From assembly GCF_011762155.1 (NCBI RefSeq), contig NZ_JAASQL010000002.1, forward strand, positions 1 through 64,000: a stretch of DNA of 64,000 nt, in the 5' to 3' direction. Under the pieces are notes generated by a model. The model did no database searches, was not told the origin of the DNA, and saw only the letters and a list, made by a program, of their open reading frames with translations. Shown piece after piece: positions 47,149-56,509 of the stretch. Position 1 is the stretch's first letter; every line of letters starts with the position of its first letter. Source of the DNA: Wenyingzhuangia heitensis. Its GTDB lineage: Bacteria; Bacteroidota; Bacteroidia; Flavobacteriales; Flavobacteriaceae. Both the position numbers and the translations under genes were made by a program.

Positions 47149-49083
47149 ATGAAAAGAAGAGATTTTTTTACAAAAACAGCTAAGAGTACTTTAGGATTAG
47201 GGTTGATTCCTATAATAGGAAGTGCTACAAATATAGAGGGAAGTTCTAGTGATTTTATATACGATGATAAAATTGGAGGTAAAAGAAAACGTAACACCAT
47301 CCATAGACATAAAGATATTAAAGTAGATGTTGCTGTAATTGGAGGAGGAATTGCAGGTATTTGTGCTGCAGTTTCGGCAGCAAGAAATGGAGTTAAAGTC
47401 GTATTGGTACAAGATAGGCCTGTGTTGGGAGGGAATGCTTCTAGCGAAATACGTGTGCATTTAAATGGGGTAACTCATCTAAAAGACCATATGGCAGAGA
47501 GAGAAACGGGGGTGGTAGAAGAATTGTTACTGCATAATAGATTTCACAATCCACAAGAGTCTTATCCTGTTTGGGATCATATTTTATATGATTATGTAAC
47601 ATCTATTCCTAATTTAGAAGTAATTCTAAATACATCAGCTATTGATGTAGCCATGAAAAAGGATAAAATTAAATCTGTTTTTTGTTGGCAATTAACCACA
47701 GAAACAGAAATCACAATCAATGCAGGTATTTTTATAGATTGTTCTGGAGATGGATTGGTAGCTGCTAGTGCTGGTGCAAAATTTAGAACAGGTAGAGAGG
47801 CTTCGTCTGAATTTAATGAGAAATATGCACCTAAAAAAGCAGACGGTTGGCAAATGGGAGCAACCTTATTATTGTCTACTAAAGACATGGGAAAGCCAAT
47901 GCCGTTTGAAGCTCCTAATTTTACCATACCCTATGATGCTGAGAGAGCAAATAAGGAACGAAAATTAAAGTTTTTTAAAGATGGTTTTTGGTGGGTAGAA
48001 GTTGGTAGTGAGCATGATATTATTGGAGAGTTTGAAGATAATAGGAAAAAGTTAATGGGATATGCTTATGGAGTTTGGGATTATATGAAAAATTCAGGAA
48101 AGCATCCAGAGGTAGAAAATTATGCTTTAGATTGGGTTGGGTCTTTACCAGGAAAAAGAGAGTCTCGTCGTTTTATAGGAGATTTTATCTTGTCGGAAAA
48201 AGACTTAACAACCTATAAACATTTTGACGATGCTGTTGCTTATGGAGGATGGTCTTTAGATGAACACAATCCAGGAGGAATAGAAAACATTGAAGAAAGA
48301 CCTAGTTTTTTTCACGAGCGATTTAAAAAAGTATATGAAATACCTTATCGTTGTTTGTACTCTAAAAATATACCTAACTTGTTGTTTGCTGGTAGAAACA
48401 TTAGCCAAACACATATTTCACTTTCATCAACACGTTTAATGGGTACTTGTTCTTTAATGGGACAAGCAGTAGGGACTGCAGCAGCCATGTGTATAAATAA
48501 AGGAGTAGAACCAAGGACAATTTATAAAAAGTATATACATAATTTACAAGAGCAATTGTTAAGAGACGATGCTTATATTCCTAACAGACCTGCAAAAGAT
48601 ACAAATGATTTAGCTCCAAAAGCAAATGCAATTTTTGCTTCTTCAACCGTGTCTGGAAATGCAAACTTGTTGGTTGATGGGTATTCTAGAGATGTAAAAA
48701 CAGATCAAGGTTATGATATTCATCATTGGGAGTCTGATGGTCAATCTGCGCATGTTCAGTTAGAGTGGGAGAGCTTAATATTGCTGTCTAAAATTGAAAT
48801 AAAATGTGACACCAACGTGCATAGAAATATATTAATGCGCAAAGATTCTAAAAATGATACAAGATTTACAAATACTGTACCTGTTGAATTGCTAAAATCT
48901 TTAGATGTAGAAGGTAGGGTAAATGGAAAATGGGTAAAATTAGGAGGCTTAGATAAAAACCGTAAACGTTTGATAAAATTCAATTTTGATAAAATACAAA
49001 CAACAGCTATCCGAATCAACGTGAAAGAAACGTATGGAAGTAAAAATGTAAGATTGTATGAAGTAAGGTGTTATGAATCTTAA
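47149..49083 (+). CDS. FAD-dependent oxidoreductase with C-terminal discoidin-like domain
   Basis: A 644-residue exported flavoprotein. The N-terminus MKRRDFFTKTAKSTLGLGLI resembles a twin-arginine leader. The FAD-binding Rossmann motif is DVAVIGGGIAGICAAVSAARNG (about 62-83), then GGNASSEIRVH. Late flavin contact: LLFAGRNISQTHISLSSTRLMGTC. The last hundred residues (about 540-644) look like a discoidin/F5-8C-type beta-sandwich. Such enzymes accompany carrageenan loci in marine Flavobacteria, but their role is not established; oxidation of a galactan sugar is a possibility. It lies 19 bases after the sulfatase and is closed by a terminator. Confidence 0.85.
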   Translation: MKRRDFFTKTAKSTLGLGLIPIIGSATNIEGSSSDFIYDDKIGGKRKRNTIHRHKDIKVDVAVIGGGIAGICAAVSAARNGVKVVLVQDRPVLGGNASSEIRVHLNGVTHLKDHMAERETGVVEELLLHNRFHNPQESYPVWDHILYDYVTSIPNLEVILNTSAIDVAMKKDKIKSVFCWQLTTETEITINAGIFIDCSGDGLVAASAGAKFRTGREASSEFNEKYAPKKADGWQMGATLLLSTKDMGKPMPFEAPNFTIPYDAERANKERKLKFFKDGFWWVEVGSEHDIIGEFEDNRKKLMGYAYGVWDYMKNSGKHPEVENYALDWVGSLPGKRESRRFIGDFILSEKDLTTYKHFDDAVAYGGWSLDEHNPGGIENIEERPSFFHERFKKVYEIPYRCLYSKNIPNLLFAGRNISQTHISLSSTRLMGTCSLMGQAVGTAAAMCINKGVEPRTIYKKYIHNLQEQLLRDDAYIPNRPAKDTNDLAPKANAIFASSTVSGNANLLVDGYSRDVKTDQGYDIHHWESDGQSAHVQLEWESLILLSKIEIKCDTNVHRNILMRKDSKNDTRFTNTVPVELLKSLDVEGRVNGKWVKLGGLDKNRKRLIKFNFDKIQTTAIRINVKETYGSKNVRLYEVRCYES

Positions 49084-49110
49084 ATAGATAATTTGTTTTT
49101 TGTAAAAATA

Positions 49111-49157
49111 AGTTTAGTTCTTAAATGGGTATTTAATTTAAGAACTAAACTATTTTT
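49111..49157 (+). terminator. Terminator after the FAD oxidoreductase
   Basis: Stem AGTTTAGTTCTTAAA with TTTAAGAACTAAACT, followed by ATTTTTG. It separates the first sulfatase/oxidoreductase unit from the next sulfatases. The remaining spacer to 49332 shows no gene. Confidence 0.8.
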
Positions 49158-49332
49158 GTGTGTATTCTTAACTGATTTGTTGTTGTTGGCTTCTAATTAA
49201 AGTCAAAATAATACTACTAGTAGCTAAAATAGATTGATAAAATACTGCAATGTTTTGCTTAATTTGTAAAACGATAGATTTAAAAGTTAGAATTTGTCAT
49301 ATTATTAACTTGTTTGTTAAAACATTGTCAGA

Positions 49333-50721
49333 ATGAAGAGAGTTTTGTTATTGGTGTTGTTGGTATTTAGTCAGCAATACTTTTTTGCGCAAAAAAAGCC
49401 CAACATTGTATTGTTGTTTGCGGATGATGCCGGATATATAGATTTTGGTTTTCAGGGAAGTAAGGTTATGAAAACACCTAACTTAGACAAACTTGCCAAG
49501 TCAGGAGTTGTCTTTACTCAGGGGTATGTTTCTGATCCTACTTGTGGTCCTTCTAGAGCAGGCTTAATGACAGGAAAGTACCAAGCAAGATTTGGTTACG
49601 AAGAAATTAACGTTCCTGGTTATATGAGTTCTCATTCTGCTTTAAAAGGAGATGAAATGGGATTGCCTTTAGATCAAAAAACAATAGGAAATTATTTACA
49701 AGCACAAGGTTATAAAACCGCTGCTTATGGTAAATGGCATTTGGGAAATGCAGATCGTTTTCACCCATTAAACCGTGGATTTGATGAGTTTTATGGTTTT
49801 AGAGGAGGAGCAAGAAGTTATTTTGCTTATAAAAATCCGAAGGGAGACCATAAAATGGAAACTAATTTTGGGATTTATGAAGAGCCAGACCATTATGCAA
49901 CAGATGTGTTTGCCGAAAAAGCAATAGATTTTATAGAAAGAAATAAAGAAGAGCCTTTCTTTATTTACTTATCTTTTAATGCAGTGCATACACCTATGGA
50001 AGCTACAGAAGAAGATTTGGCTAAATTTCCTCATTTAACAGGAAAAAAACAGCAATTAGCAGCCATGACTTTGGCATTAGATAGAGCTTGTGGTACCGTT
50101 TTAAATAAATTAAAAGAATTAAAGTTAGATAAAAATACTATTGTGGTATTTACAAACGACAATGGAGGGCCTTCTGATAAAAATGCATCTATCAACAAAC
50201 CTTTAAGCGGTACTAAATCTAATCACTTAGAAGGGGGAATTAGAGTTCCTTTTGTAATGAGTTGGCCTGCTAAAATAAAATGCAAATCAACTTACGACTA
50301 TCCTGTTATTACATTGGATTTGTTGCCTACTTTTTATGCTGCTTCGGGAGGTGATGAAAGTCAACTTACGGATGTTAATGGAGTAAATATTGTTCCATTT
50401 GTAACGGGAGAGAAAGAGAAAAGACCTCATGATGTTTTGTACTGGAAAAAAGAAACAAGAGCTGTTATTAGAGAGGGAGATTATAAGTTGATTCGTTTTC
50501 CGGATAGACAAGCAGAGTTGTATCATATTCCTAATGATGTATCTGAACGATATAATTTGGCAAATAAATATCCTGAGAAAGTGCAAAGTATGTATCAAAA
50601 ATTATTTGATTGGGAAATGACTTTAGAACGTCCGTTGTGGTTGTTAAAAAGAAAGTACGAACAATATGATATTAATAGAATGAATAAGTACAGAAAAGGG
50701 TGGGAGCTAGTAAAAGAATAA
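49333..50721 (+). CDS. Sulfatase, family S1 (arylsulfatase A-like)
   Basis: A 462-residue exported sulfatase; signal peptide to about residue 20 (FFAQ). The metal segment [13 protein letters not shown] precedes the activation motif [11 protein letters not shown] (Cys71). [24 protein letters not shown] and [12 protein letters not shown] are further family segments. It fits arylsulfatase A-like groups such as S1_19, which includes carrageenan 4-O-sulfatases; that subfamily is an inference. The next sulfatase begins four bases after its stop. Confidence 0.9.
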   Translation: MKRVLLLVLLVFSQQYFFAQKKPNIVLLFADDAGYIDFGFQGSKVMKTPNLDKLAKSGVVFTQGYVSDPTCGPSRAGLMTGKYQARFGYEEINVPGYMSSHSALKGDEMGLPLDQKTIGNYLQAQGYKTAAYGKWHLGNADRFHPLNRGFDEFYGFRGGARSYFAYKNPKGDHKMETNFGIYEEPDHYATDVFAEKAIDFIERNKEEPFFIYLSFNAVHTPMEATEEDLAKFPHLTGKKQQLAAMTLALDRACGTVLNKLKELKLDKNTIVVFTNDNGGPSDKNASINKPLSGTKSNHLEGGIRVPFVMSWPAKIKCKSTYDYPVITLDLLPTFYAASGGDESQLTDVNGVNIVPFVTGEKEKRPHDVLYWKKETRAVIREGDYKLIRFPDRQAELYHIPNDVSERYNLANKYPEKVQSMYQKLFDWEMTLERPLWLLKRKYEQYDINRMNKYRKGWELVKE

Positions 50722-50725
50722 AAAA

Positions 50726-52309
50726 ATGGAGAATAAAAAAGGTTTTACGAGATTATGGGTCCTTATTGTAGTTCTGTTTGTAGGTGTTAAAAACACAAGT
50801 ATAGCTCAATCTGCTAAACAACCCAATGTCATCCTAATTATGTTAGATGATTTAAATGATTATACAGGTTTTTTAAAAGGACATCCACAAGTGCAAACTC
50901 CTAATATGGATGCTTTGGCTAAAGAAGGTATTGTGTTTAACAATGCACATACAAATGCTCCTATTTGTGCTCCATCTCGATCTAGTATGTTAACAGGAAT
51001 TTACCCTCATACATCTAAAATTTTTTGGTTCTCTAAATGGCATCAAAACAATGTGTTGTCCAATAGCAAAACGTTAATGCAGTTTATGGGGGACTGTGGT
51101 TATGCTACTTTTGGAACAGGTAAACTAATGCACGATAGGGTAAAAAGTGAATGGAATGAATTTGGTGTTGAACACAATTTTGGTCCCTATGCTTTTGATG
51201 GTAAAAGACCTGTAAAGCATCCCTCGGTACCTAAAGAATATTATCAAAATAAGAATGATGGATTGTATGCATCGTTGGCAGATGTACCTAACATTGCTAG
51301 TTCTAATAATGTAAAAGGATACAAGGGTTGGTATGACGTTAAGAACAGAAAACCTTTTAAGTATATTGATGAAGAGAATCGTGATTTGTTAAGTGATGAG
51401 TTAAGTGCGAATTGGGCAGTTGATAAAATAATAGAACTAGAAAAAAGCAAGAGTTCTAAACCTTTCTTTTTAGCTGTAGGGTTTGTAAAACCCCATACAC
51501 CTTTGGTTGCACCTCAAAAATATTTTGATTTGTACCCTTTAGAAACTTTACAATTGCCAAAAATTAAAGAAAATGATATTGAAGATACTTTTTACAGATC
51601 TACTTTTAAATGGACTCCACCCTGGGCAAGCCATTATGAAGAGTTAAAGGCATCTTATACAGATTTTAATAAGGGGTTGCGTACGTATCTTCAAGCATAT
51701 TTAGCATGTGTAAGTTTTGCAGATGCACAAGTAGGTAAGGTAATGACAGCTTTAAGAAAAAGTGAGTTTGATAAAAATACCATTGTTATTTTGGTTAGTG
51801 ATCACGGTTACAATCACGGAGAAAAAGAATTTATATACAAGAATAACTTATGGGAAAAGACCACTAGAATACCTATGATTGTGCGTGCTCCTGAATTCAA
51901 AGAAAATGCTGGACAGGTAGTAAATCATCCGGTTTCTTTGGTAGATGTTTACCCTACGATTACAGACTTGTGTGGTATAAATAATGCAAGTAATGTAAAA
52001 AATGATAAGGGAGCTGTATTGAGTGGTTTTAGTATGAAACCATTTTTAGAGCATCCAAAAAAAGGAACATGGAAAGGTCCTGGGGTTGCATTAACGGTTG
52101 TGAGAGGTGATTTTAAGAGTAATGAAGTAGATAGTCAAAGTTATTCGGTAAAATCTAAAGATTATCGTTACATACGTTATGTAAATGGAAAAGAGGAATT
52201 GTATGATCATACAAAAGATCCTAATGAGTGGACAAACTTAGCAGAAAATAGAAAGTACAGAAAGATAAAAAAGGACTTAGAACATCAATTAGATATGTTG
52301 TTAAAATAA
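50726..52309 (+). CDS. Sulfatase, family S1 (iduronate-2-sulfatase-like)
   Basis: A 527-residue exported sulfatase with a hydrophobic leader (about 9-28, ending SIAQ). The metal segment IMLDDLNDYTGFL is followed by the activation motif CAPSRSSMLTG (Cys81); a further metal site is VSDHGYNHGEKEFIYKNNLWEK. It is distinct from the sulfatase at 45.5 kb and could belong to the S1_17-like group that removes 2-O-sulfate from anhydrogalactose, which is inference. It lies tightly between another sulfatase (4 bases) and the GH16 gene (11 bases). Confidence 0.9.
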   Translation: MENKKGFTRLWVLIVVLFVGVKNTSIAQSAKQPNVILIMLDDLNDYTGFLKGHPQVQTPNMDALAKEGIVFNNAHTNAPICAPSRSSMLTGIYPHTSKIFWFSKWHQNNVLSNSKTLMQFMGDCGYATFGTGKLMHDRVKSEWNEFGVEHNFGPYAFDGKRPVKHPSVPKEYYQNKNDGLYASLADVPNIASSNNVKGYKGWYDVKNRKPFKYIDEENRDLLSDELSANWAVDKIIELEKSKSSKPFFLAVGFVKPHTPLVAPQKYFDLYPLETLQLPKIKENDIEDTFYRSTFKWTPPWASHYEELKASYTDFNKGLRTYLQAYLACVSFADAQVGKVMTALRKSEFDKNTIVILVSDHGYNHGEKEFIYKNNLWEKTTRIPMIVRAPEFKENAGQVVNHPVSLVDVYPTITDLCGINNASNVKNDKGAVLSGFSMKPFLEHPKKGTWKGPGVALTVVRGDFKSNEVDSQSYSVKSKDYRYIRYVNGKEELYDHTKDPNEWTNLAENRKYRKIKKDLEHQLDMLLK

Positions 52310-52320
52310 AAACAATCAAA

Positions 52321-53304
52321 ATGAAAAAAATAAATACAATACTACTATCGTCACTATTATTGATGATGTCTTGCGGTAAAAAAATAAATTCTACAGCAAC
52401 AAAAGGAAGAACTTTAATAGTATCTCCTTTTTCAGATCCTACCAATACAGAAGGATGGATTTTAAATACAGCGGTTAGTGATGAGTTTAATGAGAATAAA
52501 TTAGATAGAGAAAAATGGCATTTGGTAGGAGAAGTTACCAATGGAGTTCCTAGTTATAAAAATCCAGACAGACCTCAAAGAGAAGATTGGATAGGTAGAG
52601 CACCCTCACAATTTTCGGGAAACAACTATAGGTTTGAAAACGGAATGTTAAAATTAGAAACAAGATGGGAACCTAATTTTGCTTTTAGCGATAAAGTGGA
52701 TAACGTTGGAGGTAAAAAAGTAAAACACGAAAATATTACCACAGCTTGTATTATTGGTAGAAGAGAATTTTTATATGGATATATGGAAATTAAATGTAAA
52801 GCAGCAGATGCTGAGGTTTCTAGTGCTTTTTGGGCAACAGGAGGACAAACAGAATTTGATATGTTTGAGTTTTTTGGAGATCATAGACAACCTAAGAAAG
52901 AAGCTAACGGAAAAGATAAAGAATTGTGGTGGTCTATGCATGATTGGAGTAGAACCGGTAAAGGAAAAACAACGTATACCGAGCATAAATATTTTGACTT
53001 TAGAGTGGCAAGCGATTTTCATGTATACGGATATGATTGGAGTAAAAATGGAGTGAAAATATTTGTAGATGGAAAGTTGTTTAGAAATGTATCTAGAAAA
53101 CAAATCAACGAATGGGATGATGTAAAACTAAGCAAAGGAGGAAACGGAGCTGCAGAGAATTATGTAATTACACATCCTCTTAAAATTTGGTTAGACCAAG
53201 AAACGTTTCCTTGGCATGGAGTTCCAGATTCTAAAGAAGATTTACATCCTTCTGGAAAGGTAGATTTTGAAATAGACTACGTAAGAGTTTGGCAAAAAAA
53301 ATAA
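52321..53304 (+). CDS. GH16 glycoside hydrolase, lipoprotein (carrageenase/furcellaranase or related)
   Basis: A 327-residue lipoprotein (leader ending LLMMSC). The GH16 active site is Glu178-Phe-Asp180-Met-Phe-Glu183, the beta-bulge ExDxxE pattern of laminarinases, agarases, porphyranases and carrageenases rather than the ExDxE of lichenases. Flanking segments are REFLYGYMEIKCKAADAEVSSAFW before and DFHVYGYDWSKNGVKIFVDGKLFRNV after. The neighbouring genes suggest a kappa-, beta- or furcellaran-type substrate. A surface lipoprotein endo-enzyme would make the first cut in the polymer. Confidence 0.88.
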   Translation: MKKINTILLSSLLLMMSCGKKINSTATKGRTLIVSPFSDPTNTEGWILNTAVSDEFNENKLDREKWHLVGEVTNGVPSYKNPDRPQREDWIGRAPSQFSGNNYRFENGMLKLETRWEPNFAFSDKVDNVGGKKVKHENITTACIIGRREFLYGYMEIKCKAADAEVSSAFWATGGQTEFDMFEFFGDHRQPKKEANGKDKELWWSMHDWSRTGKGKTTYTEHKYFDFRVASDFHVYGYDWSKNGVKIFVDGKLFRNVSRKQINEWDDVKLSKGGNGAAENYVITHPLKIWLDQETFPWHGVPDSKEDLHPSGKVDFEIDYVRVWQKK

Positions 53305-53330
53305 AAAGTAAACACTAATATATACATAAG

Positions 53331-55361
53331 ATGAGAAAGTTAATCACAAGCGCATTGAGCGTTATTATGTTTAGTGCAGGTTTTGCACAAGAGCATGGAA
53401 TCTTAAATCATAGACATAGTAAACATGTTAAGTTAAAAAGTATTAACATGGGGGACTGTCATTGGACAGAAGGTTTCTGGGCAGATAAATTTAAAGTAGC
53501 AGAGAAGTCTATGATACCTTATATGCGTAAAGTATTAACAGGAGATGTAGGGCATGCTTTAAATAATTTTAAGATTGCTGCAGGTTTAAAAGAAGGAGAA
53601 CACAAGGGGATGAAATGGCATGATGGAGATTTCTATAAGTTTATGGAAGCCGAATGTTATTTGTACGCTCAGAATAAAGACAAAGCTTTGTTAACAGAGT
53701 TGGATGGGTATATTGATATTATTAAACAAGCACAAGCAGAAGATGGGTATTTACAAACTCAAATTCAGTTAGATAAAGATGTAGATCGTTATGAAAATCG
53801 TAAGTATCACGAAATGTACAATTCTGGACATTTTTTAACTACCGCTTGTATTCATTACAGAACTACAGGACAAAGAAATATGTTAGATTTGGCTATTAAG
53901 CATGCTAATTTACTGCATACTCAGTTTATGCCAGATAACAAATTGTTAGGACGTTTTGGATTCAATCAAACTCAGATAATGGGATTGGTAGAATTGTATA
54001 GAACTACTCAAGATGAGCGTTATTTAAAGTTGGCAGAAAAATTCATCAATAACAGAGGAAAATACAAGGTTACAGAAGTATCTACAACAATTGGTTACCC
54101 TATTGGAGATATGGTGCAAGAGCGTACACCGTTACGCAAATCTAGCGAAGCGGTAGGACATGCAGTATTGGCTTTGTATTATTACGCAGGAGCTGCAGAT
54201 GTATATGCAGAAACTGGAGAGGAAGCATTGATTAGTGCTTTGGATAAACTGTGGTACAATGTTACAGAGCAAAAAATGTATGTAACAGGTGCTGTAGGAC
54301 AAACACATTATGGAGCCTCTACTAACAGAGATAAAATTGAAGAAGGATTTATAGATAAGTACATGATGCCTAACTTAACGGCTTATAACGAAACTTGTGC
54401 CAATGTATGTAACTCTATGTTTAGTTACCGTATGTTAGGATTGCACGGAGAGTCTAAGTATGCTGATGTTATGGAATTGGTATTGTACAACAGTGCATTG
54501 TCTGGAATTAGTTTAGATGGTGAAAACTATTACTATGCAAACCCTTTACGTGTGATAGAAGGATCTAGAGATTATAAAAAAATGAATACAGAGTATCCTA
54601 CTCGTCAACCATATTTAGATTGTTTTTGTTGTCCTCCAAACTTGGTAAGAACTATTGCTAAGGTTTCTGGATGGGCATATAGTTTGGCAGAAAATGGAGT
54701 GGCTGTAAACTTGTATGGAGGAAACAAGTTAGATACTAAATTGTTAGATGGTTCTAAATTGGTATTAACACAAGAAACACAATACCCTTGGGAAGGAACG
54801 GTAAAGTTTACGGTAGAAAAAGCTAAAAGAAGTGCTTTTGATGTGATGTTAAGAATACCTAACTGGGCTAATGGAACCAAAGTTTTGGTTAATGGAAAAG
54901 ATGCAGGAGTAAGTGTAAAAGTGGGAGAGTTTGCTACCATTAACCGTAAATGGAAAAAAGGAGATGTAGTTACTGTAGAATTTCCTATGGATGTTTATTT
55001 TGTAGAAGGACATTCTAGAATAGAAGAAGTAAGAAACCAAGTTGCTGTAAAAAGAGGTCCGGTAGTGTATTGTTTAGAGTCTGCAGATTTGCCTAAGGAT
55101 ACAAAAATAGTAGATGCTTATATTAAAGGAGATGCATCTGCTTTAAAAACAGAATATCGTGCTGACTTTTTAGGGGGAGTTACGGCTATAACAGGAGAAT
55201 TATTGTTACGTAAGGATAAGTCTGATAAAAGTATGTATAACAAAGTAGGAAAACCAACTTTGGAAACCTACAAAACTACATTGGTACCTTATTTTTCTTG
55301 GTCTAACAGAAACAAAGGAAAGGAAAGTGAAATGAGTGTGTTTTTACCTGTAGTTTGGTAA
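53331..55361 (+). CDS. GH127 glycoside hydrolase, probable 3,6-anhydro-D-galactosidase
   Basis: A 676-residue exported GH127 (DUF1680) enzyme with a signal peptide ending GFAQ. The (alpha/alpha)6 barrel carries the zinc and catalytic set: Glu354 and Cys356 in ETCANVC, and Cys433-Cys434 in CFCCPPN. The spacing of 79 residues from Glu to the first Cys equals that of the characterised beta-L-arabinofuranosidase HypBA1. GH127 members in carrageenan loci were shown to release 3,6-anhydro-D-galactose, which fits the operon at 33.7-39 kb. A second copy starts at 63630. Confidence 0.9.
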   Translation: MRKLITSALSVIMFSAGFAQEHGILNHRHSKHVKLKSINMGDCHWTEGFWADKFKVAEKSMIPYMRKVLTGDVGHALNNFKIAAGLKEGEHKGMKWHDGDFYKFMEAECYLYAQNKDKALLTELDGYIDIIKQAQAEDGYLQTQIQLDKDVDRYENRKYHEMYNSGHFLTTACIHYRTTGQRNMLDLAIKHANLLHTQFMPDNKLLGRFGFNQTQIMGLVELYRTTQDERYLKLAEKFINNRGKYKVTEVSTTIGYPIGDMVQERTPLRKSSEAVGHAVLALYYYAGAADVYAETGEEALISALDKLWYNVTEQKMYVTGAVGQTHYGASTNRDKIEEGFIDKYMMPNLTAYNETCANVCNSMFSYRMLGLHGESKYADVMELVLYNSALSGISLDGENYYYANPLRVIEGSRDYKKMNTEYPTRQPYLDCFCCPPNLVRTIAKVSGWAYSLAENGVAVNLYGGNKLDTKLLDGSKLVLTQETQYPWEGTVKFTVEKAKRSAFDVMLRIPNWANGTKVLVNGKDAGVSVKVGEFATINRKWKKGDVVTVEFPMDVYFVEGHSRIEEVRNQVAVKRGPVVYCLESADLPKDTKIVDAYIKGDASALKTEYRADFLGGVTAITGELLLRKDKSDKSMYNKVGKPTLETYKTTLVPYFSWSNRNKGKESEMSVFLPVVW

Positions 55362-55431
55362 TTTATAATCTCAACTGTATTACTATTATCTGTAACTAGA
55401 TGTAGAGTGCTTTTAAAATAAAATTATATAG

Positions 55432-55467
55432 AAACAGGATTGTATTTAGCAATCCTGTTTTTTTTGT
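55432..55467 (+). terminator. Terminator of the plus-strand sulfatase/GH operon
   Basis: Stem AAACAGGATTG with CAATCCTGTTT and a T-run; it ends the operon that runs from 49333 to the GH127 gene. Confidence 0.9.
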
Positions 55468-55653
55468 TATTATTAGGTGTTTTGATTATGTTTTTATAGA
55501 GTAGTTTAGAATTTAAATAGGCTTTTATTGGTTATAGGTCTGGGTTCAAAAACGATATGGTTTTATTGTATTACTTTGGTGATATATAAAATTATAAAAG
55601 CATACGTTGGATGTGGGTAATATCAATTTTTTAGAATTAAAAGCAAGAGAAAC

Positions 55654-55740
55654 TTAAGCTCCTAGTATCGTAAACTTCTCTACTTCAGTTGCAGAGTAAT
55701 TTAGCTTTGTGACTTTTGCTTTTACGTAGCAGTTGGTAAG
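55654..55740 (-). pseudogene. Possible gene remnant (C-terminal tail)
   Basis: The minus strand is open for 28 codons and ends VTKLNYSATEVEKFTILGA followed by TAA, which reads like a protein C-terminus. It is preceded by an in-frame stop; a shifted frame upstream (MSLQNKKLFNLPTA) could be the earlier part if a frameshift occurred. The family is not recognised. It may be chance. Confidence 0.25.
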
Positions 55741-55781
55741 TTAAATAGTTTTTTGTTTTGTAAACTCATCCTAGGTACTTC

Positions 55782-55808
55782 CTGAAACGAGTTCAGAACA
55801 TATGAATT
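55782..55808. repeat. CTGAAACGAGTTCAG palindromic repeat, copy 2
   Basis: The palindrome at 55782-55796 is followed by AACATATGAATT. It matches copy 3 at 24 of 27 positions from the start of the palindrome, counted by hand. Confidence 0.65.
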
Positions 55809-55893
55809 GACAGGTAAGTGTTGATAGTTTTGAATGTTTTTTAGGAGTTGAGAGTTTGAGGAGTAAGGCAGGTGTTGATTAATTCCCAATACA

Positions 55894-55922
55894 TTCTGAA
55901 ACAAGTTCAGAACACTCGAATT
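55894..55922. repeat. CTGAAACAAGTTCAG palindromic repeat, copy 3
   Basis: TTCTGAAACAAGTTCAGAA at 55894-55912, followed by CACTCGAATT. It lies about 112 bases from copy 2 in the same orientation. Confidence 0.65.
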
Positions 55923-55954
55923 AATATGATAAGTCTTTAAAAATTATCACCATA

Positions 55955-55990
55955 AAAAAAGGGTTTGACTTATTAGTCAAACCCTTTTTT
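55955..55990 (-). terminator. Terminator of the minus-strand SusC/D operon
   Basis: Perfect stem AAAAAAGGGTTTGACT with AGTCAAACCCTTTTTT, loop TATT. It lies 22 bases beyond the stop of the last gene of the minus operon. Confidence 0.92.
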
Positions 55991-56011
55991 TATAGAAGTG
56001 TTGTTTTTGTC

Positions 56012-56455
56012 TTAATTGTAAACTTCTTCTTCACTAATGGTGATTGCCGTGTACGTAGTTGCTGGGTTTACACCATCGTTAATAATTAAAGTTCCTGTTC
56101 CAGAAGTTTTGTCTCCGTCTAATACCCAAGTAATTTCTTGATTAATGATAGAGCCATCCTCTTGTGTTTCTGGAACTAGTTTAACCAAAGTAACGTCGTA
56201 TACTGTTTCTGTAGAATTGTCTGTGTAATTTTTGGTTGTGTACTTGTTTAGCTTGGTGTCTGTTAGGTATTCTATAACAATAGATTCTGTTTGGTAGATG
56301 TTTATTTTTTCTAAACTATTACCTGTTAAATTGCTTAGGCTGTATGTTTTTGTTAACTCAATATTTGGAGTTCCTTCAAAAATAGATTCTTTGGAGCAGC
56401 TACTTAATAAGATAGCAAAGCAAAAAAAGATTGTTTTTTTTAATATATTTTTCAT
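56012..56455 (-). CDS. Small lipoprotein of the SusC/D operon
   Basis: A 147-residue predicted lipoprotein; the leader ends ILLSSC at about residue 20. The mature part is short and beta-rich, with TWVLDGDKTSGTGTLIIND. No family recognised. As last gene of the operon susC-susD-lipoprotein-lipoprotein it is likely exposed at the cell surface with SusD, perhaps in glycan binding; this rests on position only. Confidence 0.75.
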   Translation of the reverse strand: MKNILKKTIFFCFAILLSSCSKESIFEGTPNIELTKTYSLSNLTGNSLEKINIYQTESIVIEYLTDTKLNKYTTKNYTDNSTETVYDVTLVKLVPETQEDGSIINQEITWVLDGDKTSGTGTLIINDGVNPATTYTAITISEEEVYN

Positions 56456-56509
56456 TTTTTTGATTTTAAATTACTCCTTTGTCTACACAAAGGAGTAATT
56501 GGTGTGTGT

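Larger units (their letters stand above)
55468..55954. other. Gene-free spacer with repeats and a coding-like remnant
   Basis: This roughly 490-base stretch between two converging terminators has no convincing intact gene. It holds two copies of the CTGAAACRAGTTCAG palindrome, octamer-spaced purine-rich sequence at 55843-55866 (AGGAGTTG, AGAGTTTG, AGGAGTAA) resembling a half element of the his type, and a short minus-strand coding-like tail at 55654-55740. It looks like a graveyard of inserted or decayed sequence at the border between two operons. Confidence 0.6.

Noticed and set aside
55722-55904. 60-residue minus-strand frame in the 55.5 kb spacer
   Set aside because: It reads through two repeat copies and has no protein-like features in most of its length. 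Only its end may touch the possible gene remnant described separately.
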